Source: Candidatus Pelagisphaera phototrophica
GTDB lineage: Bacteria; Verrucomicrobiota; Verrucomicrobiia; Opitutales; Opitutaceae
Assembly: GCF_014529625.1 (NCBI RefSeq)
Contig: NZ_CP076039.1
Location: 2,418,001 to 2,482,000 of the forward strand
Direction: 5' to 3'
DNA: 64,000 nt
The position numbers were made by a program, and so were the translations under genes. Below, one piece after another: positions 52,587 through 61,507 of this stretch. The notes beneath the pieces were generated by a model. It worked only from the letters and a program-made list of their open reading frames with translations, did no database searches and was not told the DNA's origin. Numbering within the stretch: the stretch's first letter is position 1; each line of letters begins with the position of its first letter.

Positions 52587-54107
52587 ATGAACCGACCTAA
52601 ATTTAGATTGAGCACGGTATGCATCGCCACCCAAGCCGTGCTTTTAGCCGTTATTTTTGTCAATACTAGCCGGGGGCAAACCTCGCTCAGTATCACCCAC
52701 GCTCAACTGGCGGACCAGATGAAAGGCGGTTTAGTCGGACAACTGTTTGGCAACCTCAATGGGCTTGTCCATGAGATGACCTATATCGACGAGCCCGGGT
52801 CAGTTCAAAGTTACACGCCTGATCTTTCAGATGGGGCGTGGACCAACGACGATACAGATATCGAATGGGTATATGTCCACGCCATGGAACAATCCGACCG
52901 CCTCTTTCTGGCCCCAGAATACATTATGAAGCTTTGGAAAGACCATATCGTGGACCGCACATTCTTTGCCACCGGCTATTCCAAGCGGCTGATGGAAATT
53001 GGCATTCAACCTCCGCTTTCCGGCAACCGAGTGCTAAATCCTTTTGCCGAATTCAACATCGCGGGTCACTTCCTGTCAGAGAGCTTCGGAATGATCGCTC
53101 CCGGGCTTCCGAAAACAGCGGGGCGTATCGGACTCCATTATACAACCGTCTGTATCGATGGTGAGCCCGCCCAGATGACCCAGTTCTTCACAGCCATATA
53201 CGCCATGGCATTTTTTGAAACAGACATCGAACAATTGTTAGATGTGGGCCTGGCCTCGGTGGATCCGACTTCCCGCTTTTATGAGGTCATTCAGACCACA
53301 CGCCTGATGGTGGCAGAGAATCCAAATGATTGGCGGACAATGCGTCGCCTTCTGAAGGATCGCTATTCTAAACACAATGGAGAGCTCCGTGACAGGAATG
53401 GGTACGAACTAAACGGAGCCGCTACCGTGGCTGCATTGCTCTATGGCCAGGGTGATCTTTCCGAATCCCTGCGTCTGGCCTTCAACTTCGGATGGGACGC
53501 TGATAACTCAGCTGCATCGGTTGGGACGATCCTGGGAATCATGAAAGGGTATCAGTGGATGGAGGATCAAGGCTGGAAAGTGAAAGACGTCTACTACAAC
53601 ATTACCCGACTAAATATGCCCCTTAACGAAACCCTTACCGGCTTTGCCGGTCGCCTGACCCACCTCGCGGTGAAAACGCTCGTGGAGGAAGGAAAAGCCA
53701 CCGTCCACGAGGGTCGCCAAGGAGCAACTTATACCTACAAACGTGAGGTGCCAGCCAACCTGCTCCCCGTTTATGCGATGGATCGGCAACGGGATTGGAT
53801 GAAGATACCATTGAATTTTGAAATTGACCGACTCCTCACGAGTCCTGGCAGCAAGGAAGATAAAGCCCGGGCCATCTACTTTGCTATGGCTACCGGAACA
53901 GCTATGGACTTCCGTAGGAAATACCCGGATGCCTGGGAGACCGCGGTGCAAGACTTCCGACAATTTCCTCGCTTGGGAGCCCTTATTCTTAGGGCCGAAG
54001 AACGCGGTATTGCCGGAGCGACTGCACTTAGAAAAAGCGCAAACGATATGGGTATCGAGTTCGTTGAGTTGCCCCGGATACTAGGCCCTCAGCGTTGGCG
54101 CCCTTAA
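52587..54107 (+). CDS. Secreted ADP-ribosylglycohydrolase-like protein
   Basis: 506 residues with an N-terminal export segment (CIATQAVLLAVIFVNTSRGQ). The ADP-ribosylglycohydrolase/DraG fold is recognised from the early TNDDTDIEW block (N87-D88-D89-T90-D91, metal site) and the late FGWDADNSAASVG block near residues 303-316, the second metal site, plus GLVGQLFGNLNGL near the N-terminus. Cytosolic DraG proteins remove ADP-ribose from arginine; exported relatives in glycan loci probably cleave other ribosyl or N-glycosidic bonds. Which one applies here cannot be told. It lies between the two receptors. Confidence 0.82.
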   Translation: MNRPKFRLSTVCIATQAVLLAVIFVNTSRGQTSLSITHAQLADQMKGGLVGQLFGNLNGLVHEMTYIDEPGSVQSYTPDLSDGAWTNDDTDIEWVYVHAMEQSDRLFLAPEYIMKLWKDHIVDRTFFATGYSKRLMEIGIQPPLSGNRVLNPFAEFNIAGHFLSESFGMIAPGLPKTAGRIGLHYTTVCIDGEPAQMTQFFTAIYAMAFFETDIEQLLDVGLASVDPTSRFYEVIQTTRLMVAENPNDWRTMRRLLKDRYSKHNGELRDRNGYELNGAATVAALLYGQGDLSESLRLAFNFGWDADNSAASVGTILGIMKGYQWMEDQGWKVKDVYYNITRLNMPLNETLTGFAGRLTHLAVKTLVEEGKATVHEGRQGATYTYKREVPANLLPVYAMDRQRDWMKIPLNFEIDRLLTSPGSKEDKARAIYFAMATGTAMDFRRKYPDAWETAVQDFRQFPRLGALILRAEERGIAGATALRKSANDMGIEFVELPRILGPQRWRP

Positions 54108-54446
54108 TTGTTCATCCGGGAGACCTTTCGGCTTCGAATCCAAATGCCTTGTTTCTTTGGATGCTCCATTTCTGGAGGCTGGATTCTTTCTTTGCAGCCA
54201 TACGCACGCGATGCCTGTTCAGTGTATCTTTGCAAGAAATAGGCAGCAAGCCTGACATGGGGCTGGCTCCTTATTATATAAGTGCATGGACTGCTATAAC
54301 TTATAAATTTTGAGACAGCGGGATTTAAACCCGCGACACTCTTTTTAGGCACATACTAGCTATTTTACAAGTACCTGATAAGCAATAATTTGTAGAAACA
54401 GGGCCGAAGTTAAACGGATATGTCTACCAACATGGACCGAAACAAA
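54108..54446. other. Intergenic stretch with short inverted repeats
   Basis: About 340 bases before the terminator of the second receptor. TATAAGT (54277-54283) pairs with ACTTATA (54299-54305). A GCGGG-N7-CCCGC stem at about 54317-54333 looks like a tRNA T-arm, but no tRNA body accompanies it. No protein was recognised. Confidence 0.35.
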
Positions 54447-54474
54447 AAAGCACTTCTAAAAATCGAAGTGCTTT
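54447..54474 (-). terminator. Intrinsic terminator of the second receptor gene
   Basis: AAAGCACTTC (54447-54456) and GAAGTGCTTT (54465-54474) form a perfect 10-bp stem with an 8-base loop. On the minus strand the stem is followed by a T-run, so it ends transcription of the receptor whose stop is at 54511. Confidence 0.75.
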
Positions 54475-54510
54475 CTTGCTCTGCTATAAAGCAAACACCC
54501 TGCAGGAAGT

Positions 54511-57000
54511 TTAGAACTTATACCTGAAAGTGAAAACAAATGTCTTTTCAGGCGCTTTCGTTACGAGCGTATTTGCTGCGAAAATTGGAGCGGCTCCTAT
54601 GAAATATTCTTCGTCTGTAAGATTTTCAACCATTAGCCCAACATCCCAGGTCTCCGTTGAATACTTGCCACCCAAACTCCAAATAAGGGCGTCTGGCAGT
54701 ACGATTTGTCGATCGAAATCCAAAAAGAATTCTTCTTGAGATCTCACGCCACCTGACATTTCGAACCCGTTCTGGAAATCATATATTCCAAATACCTTAA
54801 TTATTTCTTCAGGAGGACCAGGGAAAACAAGGTTGGGATTGGCTGGAGGGGTCCCAAAGTTTCTGTCGTAGCGGTCACGTCCGTCGAATCCAGCATTACC
54901 GAAAGGATCGTTCAGCTCGCCCCCGTACATGGCCCAATCTTGCTCAGAAAAGGGAATGGTACGAAAGCCCAAAGGCGTTTTTCGGACTACCTCTTGCGAC
55001 GTAAAAGATCCAATAAACTTAAGAGAATCCGAAACGATCCAAGTCGCCTCAAACTCAAATCCTTCCCCCTCTAGTGGCTCACTGGACCCAGCCCTTCCGT
55101 TAAAGGCGCTCTGCTCCCAATTATAAAAAGCTACCGAAGTAAAAAGGCTCCCATCGATAAAACTCGATTTGATCCCTGCCTCAGACATCTCATTCTCGGC
55201 AAAATTAGCCTCGCCCACGAGTGCACCACCTTGACTTGGATCCATAGAAGTTCCCTCTTGATAATTTCCATAAAGATAGATCCCTTCGGCCACTTCGTAA
55301 TTGAGACCTAAGTTCCAGTTAAGGTAATCTGTACTATCAGAGCCAATGCTGGCGTAATCGGCCCTCGTTTCTGCGCTTAAACCCTCAACTTCGCTGGGAA
55401 CTTTGATATCGAAGTCTGCGTATTCGAAACGAACTGACCCAAGTAAGCTTAATTTGTCATCCATGAGCTTAGATTGACCATTAATGAACGTGGACAATTG
55501 CATCAATTCCGATTCCGAATTTCCGCCCACACCAAAGAGACCCCACTGGTTGTTGCCCCCTATTGGGAATTGGGCTCCGGAAAGAAGAATTGTATTAGCG
55601 CTTATCTCATCCTCGGTTATATCTCGGCGACTAAACGGCTCGTCCCAATAATCCTGCAGTTGAGTTGCGTCATGGAAGCGCGCCCCGATTCCGTAACTAA
55701 AGGAAGTATTCGGTATAAGGCCACGCTCTGTAACATACATTTTAGCACCGAACAGCGTTTGCTCGGAAGCGAATGCGTATCCGTAGGATGAGCTTTTCTC
55801 AGTCTCCAGAAATTCCGCGATTCCTTTTATCGTTACTGTTCTCTCTGGATTCGAGTCCAGTACAATGTCAGCAAACAAAACCGTGTCCGTTGAGTCGGCA
55901 AAGTCACTTGGATCTGTGAGTACCACATTACCCTCTAGCTGCCTTGTTACCGCACTGCCCCCGTTAGCAAAATAGTCGGATGTGTAGACGTATTTTTCAA
56001 CGCCATCTGAATCCGTGATAAACTCCATGTCCTCTATGTTTCCGAAACTTGGAACAAGTTCTTCCGCTACCGAGCGTTCGATCGCAAGCCTAGGATCAGC
56101 GGAGATTTCGCGTCGTGCAGCAGTTCCTCTCCATATACCGCTAGTGATGTCTTGAGGCTCACCAATAACATAAGCGCCTGTATCAACTAATTGCTGCGTG
56201 GGGCGATTCCACCCAGGATTTTCATTCGACTTATAGTCAAAGTATTCACCTCCCATAAAAACGGATACACCTTTTTTCGGACGAAATTTTATTGATCCGT
56301 AAACAGACGTATAATCATTACTCAAATCGTCATAGTAGCTTTCTCCGTCCTGTGAGGTTATTGATAATCGGTATGCGGCTGGGATTTCTCCCGATATTAA
56401 AAATGGTGCTCCTAAGTCCGCAGTTGCAGTCTTTCTACCCCAGTTATCGAATTGGAGCTCGATTGAACCTTTCTCCTCATCAAAAAATGGAGTCTTAGGG
56501 ATCAGATTAACAAATCCTCCTATCAGAGTCGGCGAGAAGTCCGCAGGAGCAGGACCTTTGACGATCTCGATCGCTTCTAGAGAGCCGAAAGACAGTGGCA
56601 TTTCATTGCGATTGTACGCTCTGAGCATTCCATTCAAGTAAGTTCCGCCTCTAGCTCCTCTTATAGTTGGAGATCCAGGCACCCCATAATAGTTGAAGGC
56701 TTGGGTACCTGCACCAACCTTTTCGAGGTCACGCAGACCTTTGATGTTTAGCTGATCCAGTATTTCTGGCGACAGGAGGGTAACGGATCTGGGTATTTCC
56801 AATATACTCTTTGCGTCAGAGAAAAGGCCTGAGATTTCGCGCTCAGTTGGCATTATAGTATTGTTAAGTGCGGATGCACTTTCATCGGCTATAAAACTTT
56901 CTAGCTCTGGTAATCCCGAATCTTGTCCCGAAAGATTCGAAACGCTGGTCGTAAAACCGATGAGTATTGACAGAATTGTTCTGTGCGATGATTTTATCAT
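54511..57000 (-). CDS. TonB-dependent outer-membrane receptor (siderophore-type)
   Basis: 829 residues, signal peptide at about 1-25 (LIGFTTSVSNLSGQ). The plug domain shows EIPRSVTLLSPEIL, then LNIKGLRDLEKVG and SPTIRGARGGTYLNGML, and GSLEAIEIVKGPAPADF; the barrel ends FVFTFRYKF with the terminal aromatic. The pattern is that of ferrichrome/siderophore-type receptors and differs from the receptor at 48952. It sits downstream of a THI5/NMT1-type ABC locus on the same strand, separated by 247 bases, so it may import that system's ligand across the outer membrane. It has its own terminator. Confidence 0.92.
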   Translation of the reverse strand: MIKSSHRTILSILIGFTTSVSNLSGQDSGLPELESFIADESASALNNTIMPTEREISGLFSDAKSILEIPRSVTLLSPEILDQLNIKGLRDLEKVGAGTQAFNYYGVPGSPTIRGARGGTYLNGMLRAYNRNEMPLSFGSLEAIEIVKGPAPADFSPTLIGGFVNLIPKTPFFDEEKGSIELQFDNWGRKTATADLGAPFLISGEIPAAYRLSITSQDGESYYDDLSNDYTSVYGSIKFRPKKGVSVFMGGEYFDYKSNENPGWNRPTQQLVDTGAYVIGEPQDITSGIWRGTAARREISADPRLAIERSVAEELVPSFGNIEDMEFITDSDGVEKYVYTSDYFANGGSAVTRQLEGNVVLTDPSDFADSTDTVLFADIVLDSNPERTVTIKGIAEFLETEKSSSYGYAFASEQTLFGAKMYVTERGLIPNTSFSYGIGARFHDATQLQDYWDEPFSRRDITEDEISANTILLSGAQFPIGGNNQWGLFGVGGNSESELMQLSTFINGQSKLMDDKLSLLGSVRFEYADFDIKVPSEVEGLSAETRADYASIGSDSTDYLNWNLGLNYEVAEGIYLYGNYQEGTSMDPSQGGALVGEANFAENEMSEAGIKSSFIDGSLFTSVAFYNWEQSAFNGRAGSSEPLEGEGFEFEATWIVSDSLKFIGSFTSQEVVRKTPLGFRTIPFSEQDWAMYGGELNDPFGNAGFDGRDRYDRNFGTPPANPNLVFPGPPEEIIKVFGIYDFQNGFEMSGGVRSQEEFFLDFDRQIVLPDALIWSLGGKYSTETWDVGLMVENLTDEEYFIGAAPIFAANTLVTKAPEKTFVFTFRYKF

Positions 57001-57247
57001 AGTGGTGTGGTTGTATTGTTTTTAGTTGTCGTGTGTTAGAACCACGCAAATAAAAGCATCAGCCATGCCACATCTCGTTTAACCGCACTACTCGATCTAC
57101 TGCTCTATTTTGAGCTTTTTTGATTAATAGCTGAATCATTTTTGAACAATATTTGACCCCTTCTGCGCATTTTTTTTTGACCGCTAAAGAATTCTCCTCC
57201 GAGCACTGATGGTCACCTGCACCTAGGAGCTCAATCGAACTGGCATA

Positions 57248-58255
57248 TCAATCCAAATCGATCATCTCTTGCAAATATTCAGGCAGGAAAGAAATGGGTG
57301 CGAGATCTCTGGAAAAGACTTTTTTCTCGATGACACCTAGGAGGAAGAGGTCGTCTATCAGTGCTTGCATGCGGTCGGGATCTATTAATCCTGTTTGATC
57401 CTCATCCTGATATCCTGATATAAGCTGGTTTTCAATCATGGCGTTTAGCGAATAGCTCAAAAATTCCTCCGTCATTTTGGGATTTCCTTTTGCTATCACC
57501 TCATTTGCTTTATCCCTTGGCCCAGCTATATAGCTTTTCCAGCCTTTTACCGAGGCCTCTACGAAAGCTTTGACTACGTCAGTGTTCTTCTGGGCAAAGG
57601 TTTTGCTAGTATACATAACTCGGTAGGGGTCGTATCCACTATCCGCGATTAGCAATGTCTTGGGATTTGCTCCCTCCTTTCGAATATAGTATGGTTCACT
57701 GGTAATAAAGCACTGCTGAATGAACTCCTTATCAGCAAGAAAACGGCTCATTCCATAGTCGACGGGCATTGTTTCGATTGTGATATCGAAACGTTTTTCC
57801 AGATACTTAATCATCGCAGCTCCAGGCGTTGTCATAACAGAACGACCGTCCAAGTCCTCAAAATTGTTCACACTACTTTCTTCGTGCAAGAGAATCGCCT
57901 GCGGATCGTGCTGCATGAACGATCCCACGATTAGAATTGGAACGCCATTAGATGCTTGGAGCACAACGTCATCCGCTCGTCCAATCGCGAATTCAACTTT
58001 CCCTGTAGCTGTCTTTTGAGCAGCCATAGCATTGGGTCCACCAGGCAAAATAGTTACATCGAGCCCGAAATCTTCGTAATAACCCTCCGCAACAGCTTGA
58101 TAGAATCCACCATGCTCAGCTTGGGCATACCAATCAGTTTGCAAAGTAACTTTAACAAGGCCATCTGTCGAGGAGACTTGTTCGGTCGGAGCACAACCAG
58201 CAAATATAAAAGCTCCGATTAGGAACAGATTAGTGAATACAGCGTTCTTTTTCAT
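57248..58255 (-). CDS. THI5/NMT1-type ABC substrate-binding lipoprotein
   Basis: 335 residues with a lipobox (AFIFAGC, Cys21). The SsuA/THI5-like fold is shown by LQTDWYAQAEHGGFYQAVAEGYYED, VTILPGGPNAMAAQKTATGKV, FEDLDGRSVMTTPGAAM and DKEFIQQCFITSEPYYI. Close relatives bind pyrimidines of thiamine metabolism or similar heterocycles; the ligand here is unknown. It is the last gene of the ATPase-permease-binding protein set (spacing 36 bases to the permease). A second protein of this family is encoded at 61508. Confidence 0.9.
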   Translation of the reverse strand: MKKNAVFTNLFLIGAFIFAGCAPTEQVSSTDGLVKVTLQTDWYAQAEHGGFYQAVAEGYYEDFGLDVTILPGGPNAMAAQKTATGKVEFAIGRADDVVLQASNGVPILIVGSFMQHDPQAILLHEESSVNNFEDLDGRSVMTTPGAAMIKYLEKRFDITIETMPVDYGMSRFLADKEFIQQCFITSEPYYIRKEGANPKTLLIADSGYDPYRVMYTSKTFAQKNTDVVKAFVEASVKGWKSYIAGPRDKANEVIAKGNPKMTEEFLSYSLNAMIENQLISGYQDEDQTGLIDPDRMQALIDDLFLLGVIEKKVFSRDLAPISFLPEYLQEMIDLD

Positions 58256-58291
58256 ACAGGAATAATCTCTAAATTTGGATTGTTGAAATCT

Positions 58292-59101
58292 TTATTCGAT
58301 GTCTGTCGCTCTAACTGATTCATGCCAATTCTTCAGGAGCATCCAATGGAGCCAATTGACGCAGCCAACAAAAATGAACCCTAAGAAGCAGGCTACAAAC
58401 GCTGTAGCAAACAGCTCTGGAACCTTGACTTGGGAATTGTACAAAATCACCATGAAACCGATGCCTCCTACCCCTCCTTGGGAGCTTCCCGCAAAAAGAT
58501 CGCCAGCTATCGCTCCAATCGGGGCTAACGTACCCGCAATTTTCATACCAGTTAAAAAATAGGGCATCGCATACGGAACTCTAAGATACGCTATTTCCTG
58601 TGTTTTGCTAGCATTGCTCATCTCAAAAAGTTCTATTAAATTACGATCCGTTGATATCAAGCCCATGGTAGTGTTGGCGACGACAGGAAAAAACCCAATC
58701 ATGAAAGTAATAGCTGTTATGCTTGGAAGGCCTTGCCCGATCCACAAAACAAATATGGGTGCAAGGACCACCACGGGAGTCATTTGTAGCACTAAGATCC
58801 AAGGGTAAAGCGACCGTTTTACCCATACAGCTGATGCCAGTAACATCGATAATACGTAGCCAAAAGTGACAGCGGCGATGAAGCCAACTAAAGCGGCGAA
58901 TGCGGTTTGACGAGTGGCGATCCACAATATTGCACGCTCATCCCATAAAGCCTCTACTATTTGATGGGGAAAAGGAATGACAATTCGTTGTACTTCATAA
59001 CCCTCGTTTTTTGCGTAAACAAATGCGACCGAATACCAAATACCGAGAAGAAGTATTCCTGAAATGAACGGTAGAAAGATCGCTTTTAGCTTGTTCATCA
59101 A
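58292..59101 (-). CDS. ABC transporter permease (SsuC/TauC/ThiX-like)
   Basis: 269 residues with about six helices. The start LKAIFLPFISGILLLGIWYSVAF, the cytoplasmic VALWDERAILWIATRQTAFAALVGF region and the ATPase-contact loop EMSNASKTQEIAYLRVPYAMPYFLTGM, followed by LAPIGAIAGDLF, are the pattern of permeases for sulfonates, taurine, nitrate and thiamine pyrimidine. Nine bases separate it from the ATPase gene, so the two are tightly linked. Confidence 0.92.
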   Translation of the reverse strand: MMNKLKAIFLPFISGILLLGIWYSVAFVYAKNEGYEVQRIVIPFPHQIVEALWDERAILWIATRQTAFAALVGFIAAVTFGYVLSMLLASAVWVKRSLYPWILVLQMTPVVVLAPIFVLWIGQGLPSITAITFMIGFFPVVANTTMGLISTDRNLIELFEMSNASKTQEIAYLRVPYAMPYFLTGMKIAGTLAPIGAIAGDLFAGSSQGGVGGIGFMVILYNSQVKVPELFATAFVACFLGFIFVGCVNWLHWMLLKNWHESVRATDIE

Positions 59102-59110
59102 ATAAGAACT

Positions 59111-59881
59111 TTAATGAGCTTTTCGAATCGATCGAGAAACATTGGCAACCTGACTGAGATATTCCGATGTTTCTCGTAAATCTGCATCACGAAAAGCGGG
59201 CAGTTTTACATTTATCACCTCCGCAATTCTGCCTGGTTTAGCAGATAAAACAATAATTTGGTTTGAAAGAAATACTGCCTCCGCTGCTGAGTGAGTAACA
59301 AAAAACGCGGTCCATCCATCTCGAGCCTTAATCCGAAGCAAATCCTCGTTTAATTTATCCCGAGTCATTTCATCAAGAGCTCCGAAAGGCTCGTCCAACA
59401 AAAGTAACTTAGGCGACAGAGTGAGAGCCCTCGCAATAGAAACCCTCATTTTCATGCCCCCAGAAAGCTGCCAAGGAAAATGACGCAGTGCATGAGATAG
59501 ACCAACGAGTTCAAGCACTTCGCGAGCAGTCTCTTGCCTTTTTCTCTTAGACACTCCACGGAGTTGAGATGAGAGTTCGACGTTCGAAAGGACTCGTCTC
59601 CAAGGCAGAAGATTTGCGTCCTGAAATATGAAAGCCATCTCTTCACGGGCGTTCTTGGGGTCCAAACCATCGATGGTCACAGATCCTTCGCTGGCAAGGT
59701 GAAGGCCAGCAATTAGTTTTAAAAACGTGGATTTCCCGCACCCACTGGGTCCAACTAGGCTAACGAAGTCTCCTTTTTTCGCAGAAAAATTAATCCTATC
59801 GAGCACAATTGTATCCCCGAAGCACTTACTAGCGTTTTCGATCTTTACCAAAGGAGTATCTGGGTTAGGAGGAATTAACAC
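59111..59881 (-). CDS. ABC transporter ATP-binding protein (SsuB/TauB-like)
   Basis: 256 residues. Walker A GPSGCGKST, the Q-loop in FIFQDANLLPWR, signature LSGGMKMRVSIARAL, Walker B LLLLDEPFGALDE and the switch FFVTHSAAEAVFLS are complete. This is the nitrate/sulfonate/taurine/thiamine-pyrimidine class. It energises the permease and binding protein encoded next on the strand. The gap of 125 bases from the oxidoreductase gene could hold a second promoter. Confidence 0.93.
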   Translation of the reverse strand: MLIPPNPDTPLVKIENASKCFGDTIVLDRINFSAKKGDFVSLVGPSGCGKSTFLKLIAGLHLASEGSVTIDGLDPKNAREEMAFIFQDANLLPWRRVLSNVELSSQLRGVSKRKRQETAREVLELVGLSHALRHFPWQLSGGMKMRVSIARALTLSPKLLLLDEPFGALDEMTRDKLNEDLLRIKARDGWTAFFVTHSAAEAVFLSNQIIVLSAKPGRIAEVINVKLPAFRDADLRETSEYLSQVANVSRSIRKAH

Positions 59882-60006
59882 GCTTAGCTTGAAAAATAAA
59901 AACTTGTTTCACTGGCTTAAAAAAACAATCGGAGCTTCAATTTCGAATACTTCGCTATTTCGCTAGAGCGGAACTACTATTACATTGAGAGATTCCGTTA
60001 GTGTTC

Positions 60007-61410
60007 CTATGCAGGTTGAGCTTCGAAAGGATTTTTATGATAACTAATCATTTTGCCTGGATTTAATAGAGCCTTCGGGTCAACAGCGTCCTTCAGAGCC
60101 CTTTTCTCCACTATGTCAGGGTGAACCCCGCCTTCTTCTAACTTGTAGGTGTGTGGATTCGCTATGCCTACGCCGATCGATTTACAGAAATCTATTATTT
60201 CGTTCAACCTCTCTTCTGTTGTGAATTTTATTAGCGGTATGCCTCCGACTGTTACTCCAGGTTTACCCGCTTCGAACTTTGCGTTTCCTAATGTTAATTC
60301 GAGATGTAGTAAAAATTCATCTCCGTACTTATTTTTAAGCTTATCTAAATTCTCGCTAAAATTTTCCCCGAAGCCGCACTGCAAATATGTAATAGACGGG
60401 TCCGCTTTTATAGCCCAAAGAGTCGTATGGTTCCATGTGTAGTCTGTGATGAAGGGTGGTTTAGGAGGATTACCAAAAGGGCGAGAATATACGTGTGCAA
60501 TGCCGGCAGCTTTAGCGGATTCTAAAAGAGCTTCGACGGCAGGCTCATCGACCATCAGGAAAGTAGCCATTTTTTCCTCGGGCAGGAATTTTTTCAATGG
60601 CTTGAAGTAGCTGCAAATCTCAGCTTCGAACACTGTGACTAATCTTTTGACGATCTTATCGTCAGTCGCGACCGAGTATGTCCATTCCAGAAGCTCGTGC
60701 CAGTTGTCATGGACGAAAATCAATTGTTCCCAATTGAAGGCCTTTCCGAGTCGCATTTCAACCTCGACCATAATCCCCGTTGTCCCGTAGGTATGTAGGG
60801 CCTTTATCGCATCTTTTTCCTCGAATTTTATAAATTTCGGTTCCGACTCCATCGTCATAATAGTGACGGACTTCACGTTGTCACCTGAGGAGATACCGCC
60901 GTGTAAAATCGAGCCAATTCCGCCAGAACCTCCGCAAAAAAATCCTCCAATTGAACTGATAGCCCACGTAGACGGCATACATCTTAACTCCCAACCGGCT
61001 TTTCTTGCTTCGAACTCGATTGCTCGCAGTGTCGCACCAGCCTCGGCACGCACCACCCCATCAACACTAAAAATTTTTGACATGCCAGAAAGGTCTAGCA
61101 CTGCTCCACCATACAGTGGGATGAGCTGACCATAGTTGCCGGACCCACCACCCCGAATCACAACAGGAACATCCTTTGAAAAAAACAATGCTGTAATGTC
61201 TCTAAGCTCTTCTCTTGTATCGATTCGGATTGCAACCTCAGCCCGCCTATCTTCAAGCAAACGCTTCAAAATTGGGGAATACCAATAGAAGTCTTTCGAA
61301 AACTTTTCCGTTTTGCTGCCCGTGAAAATCCGCTCCTTTGGTACGATCGATTGAAGTGTAGAAACTATTTCGGGTGTGATTGTTGGTAAATAAATTGGTT
61401 TTGAGGTCAT
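60007..61410 (-). CDS. FAD-linked oxidoreductase (PCMH/glycolate-oxidase-like)
   Basis: I start at the ATG at 61410; an in-frame ATG at 61440 adds ten residues. The FAD-binding PCMH domain (about 45-215) shows VVIRGGGSGNYGQLIPLYGGAVLDL and GWELRCMPSTWAISSIGGFFCGGSGGIGS; the C-terminal half is a cap domain ending HPDIVEKRALKDAVDPKALLNPGKM, the family finish. Related enzymes oxidise glycolate, D-lactate or heterocycles. It lies upstream of the ABC genes on the same strand and 97 bases from the divergent binding-protein gene, which suits a role in breaking down the imported compound. Confidence 0.88.
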   Translation of the reverse strand: MTSKPIYLPTITPEIVSTLQSIVPKERIFTGSKTEKFSKDFYWYSPILKRLLEDRRAEVAIRIDTREELRDITALFFSKDVPVVIRGGGSGNYGQLIPLYGGAVLDLSGMSKIFSVDGVVRAEAGATLRAIEFEARKAGWELRCMPSTWAISSIGGFFCGGSGGIGSILHGGISSGDNVKSVTIMTMESEPKFIKFEEKDAIKALHTYGTTGIMVEVEMRLGKAFNWEQLIFVHDNWHELLEWTYSVATDDKIVKRLVTVFEAEICSYFKPLKKFLPEEKMATFLMVDEPAVEALLESAKAAGIAHVYSRPFGNPPKPPFITDYTWNHTTLWAIKADPSITYLQCGFGENFSENLDKLKNKYGDEFLLHLELTLGNAKFEAGKPGVTVGGIPLIKFTTEERLNEIIDFCKSIGVGIANPHTYKLEEGGVHPDIVEKRALKDAVDPKALLNPGKMISYHKNPFEAQPA

Positions 61411-61507
61411 TCCCTGGTGAACCAGCAGGAATGTTGCCATTTTTTATCGCCTCGCTTAATTTAAAAGAGCTATGGAATTGGTACGCTCTTTGCTGACCCG
61501 TAAACTT

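Noticed and set aside
54315-54335. GCGGG-N7-CCCGC stem resembling a tRNA or tmRNA T-arm
   Set aside because: The rest of a tRNA or tmRNA is missing and the loop lacks TTCRA; too little to call an RNA gene or attachment site.
57001-57247. Thiamine-pyrophosphate or purine riboswitch upstream of the receptor at 57000
   Set aside because: The conserved core sequences of these riboswitches are not present on the minus strand; only short AT-rich inverted repeats are seen.
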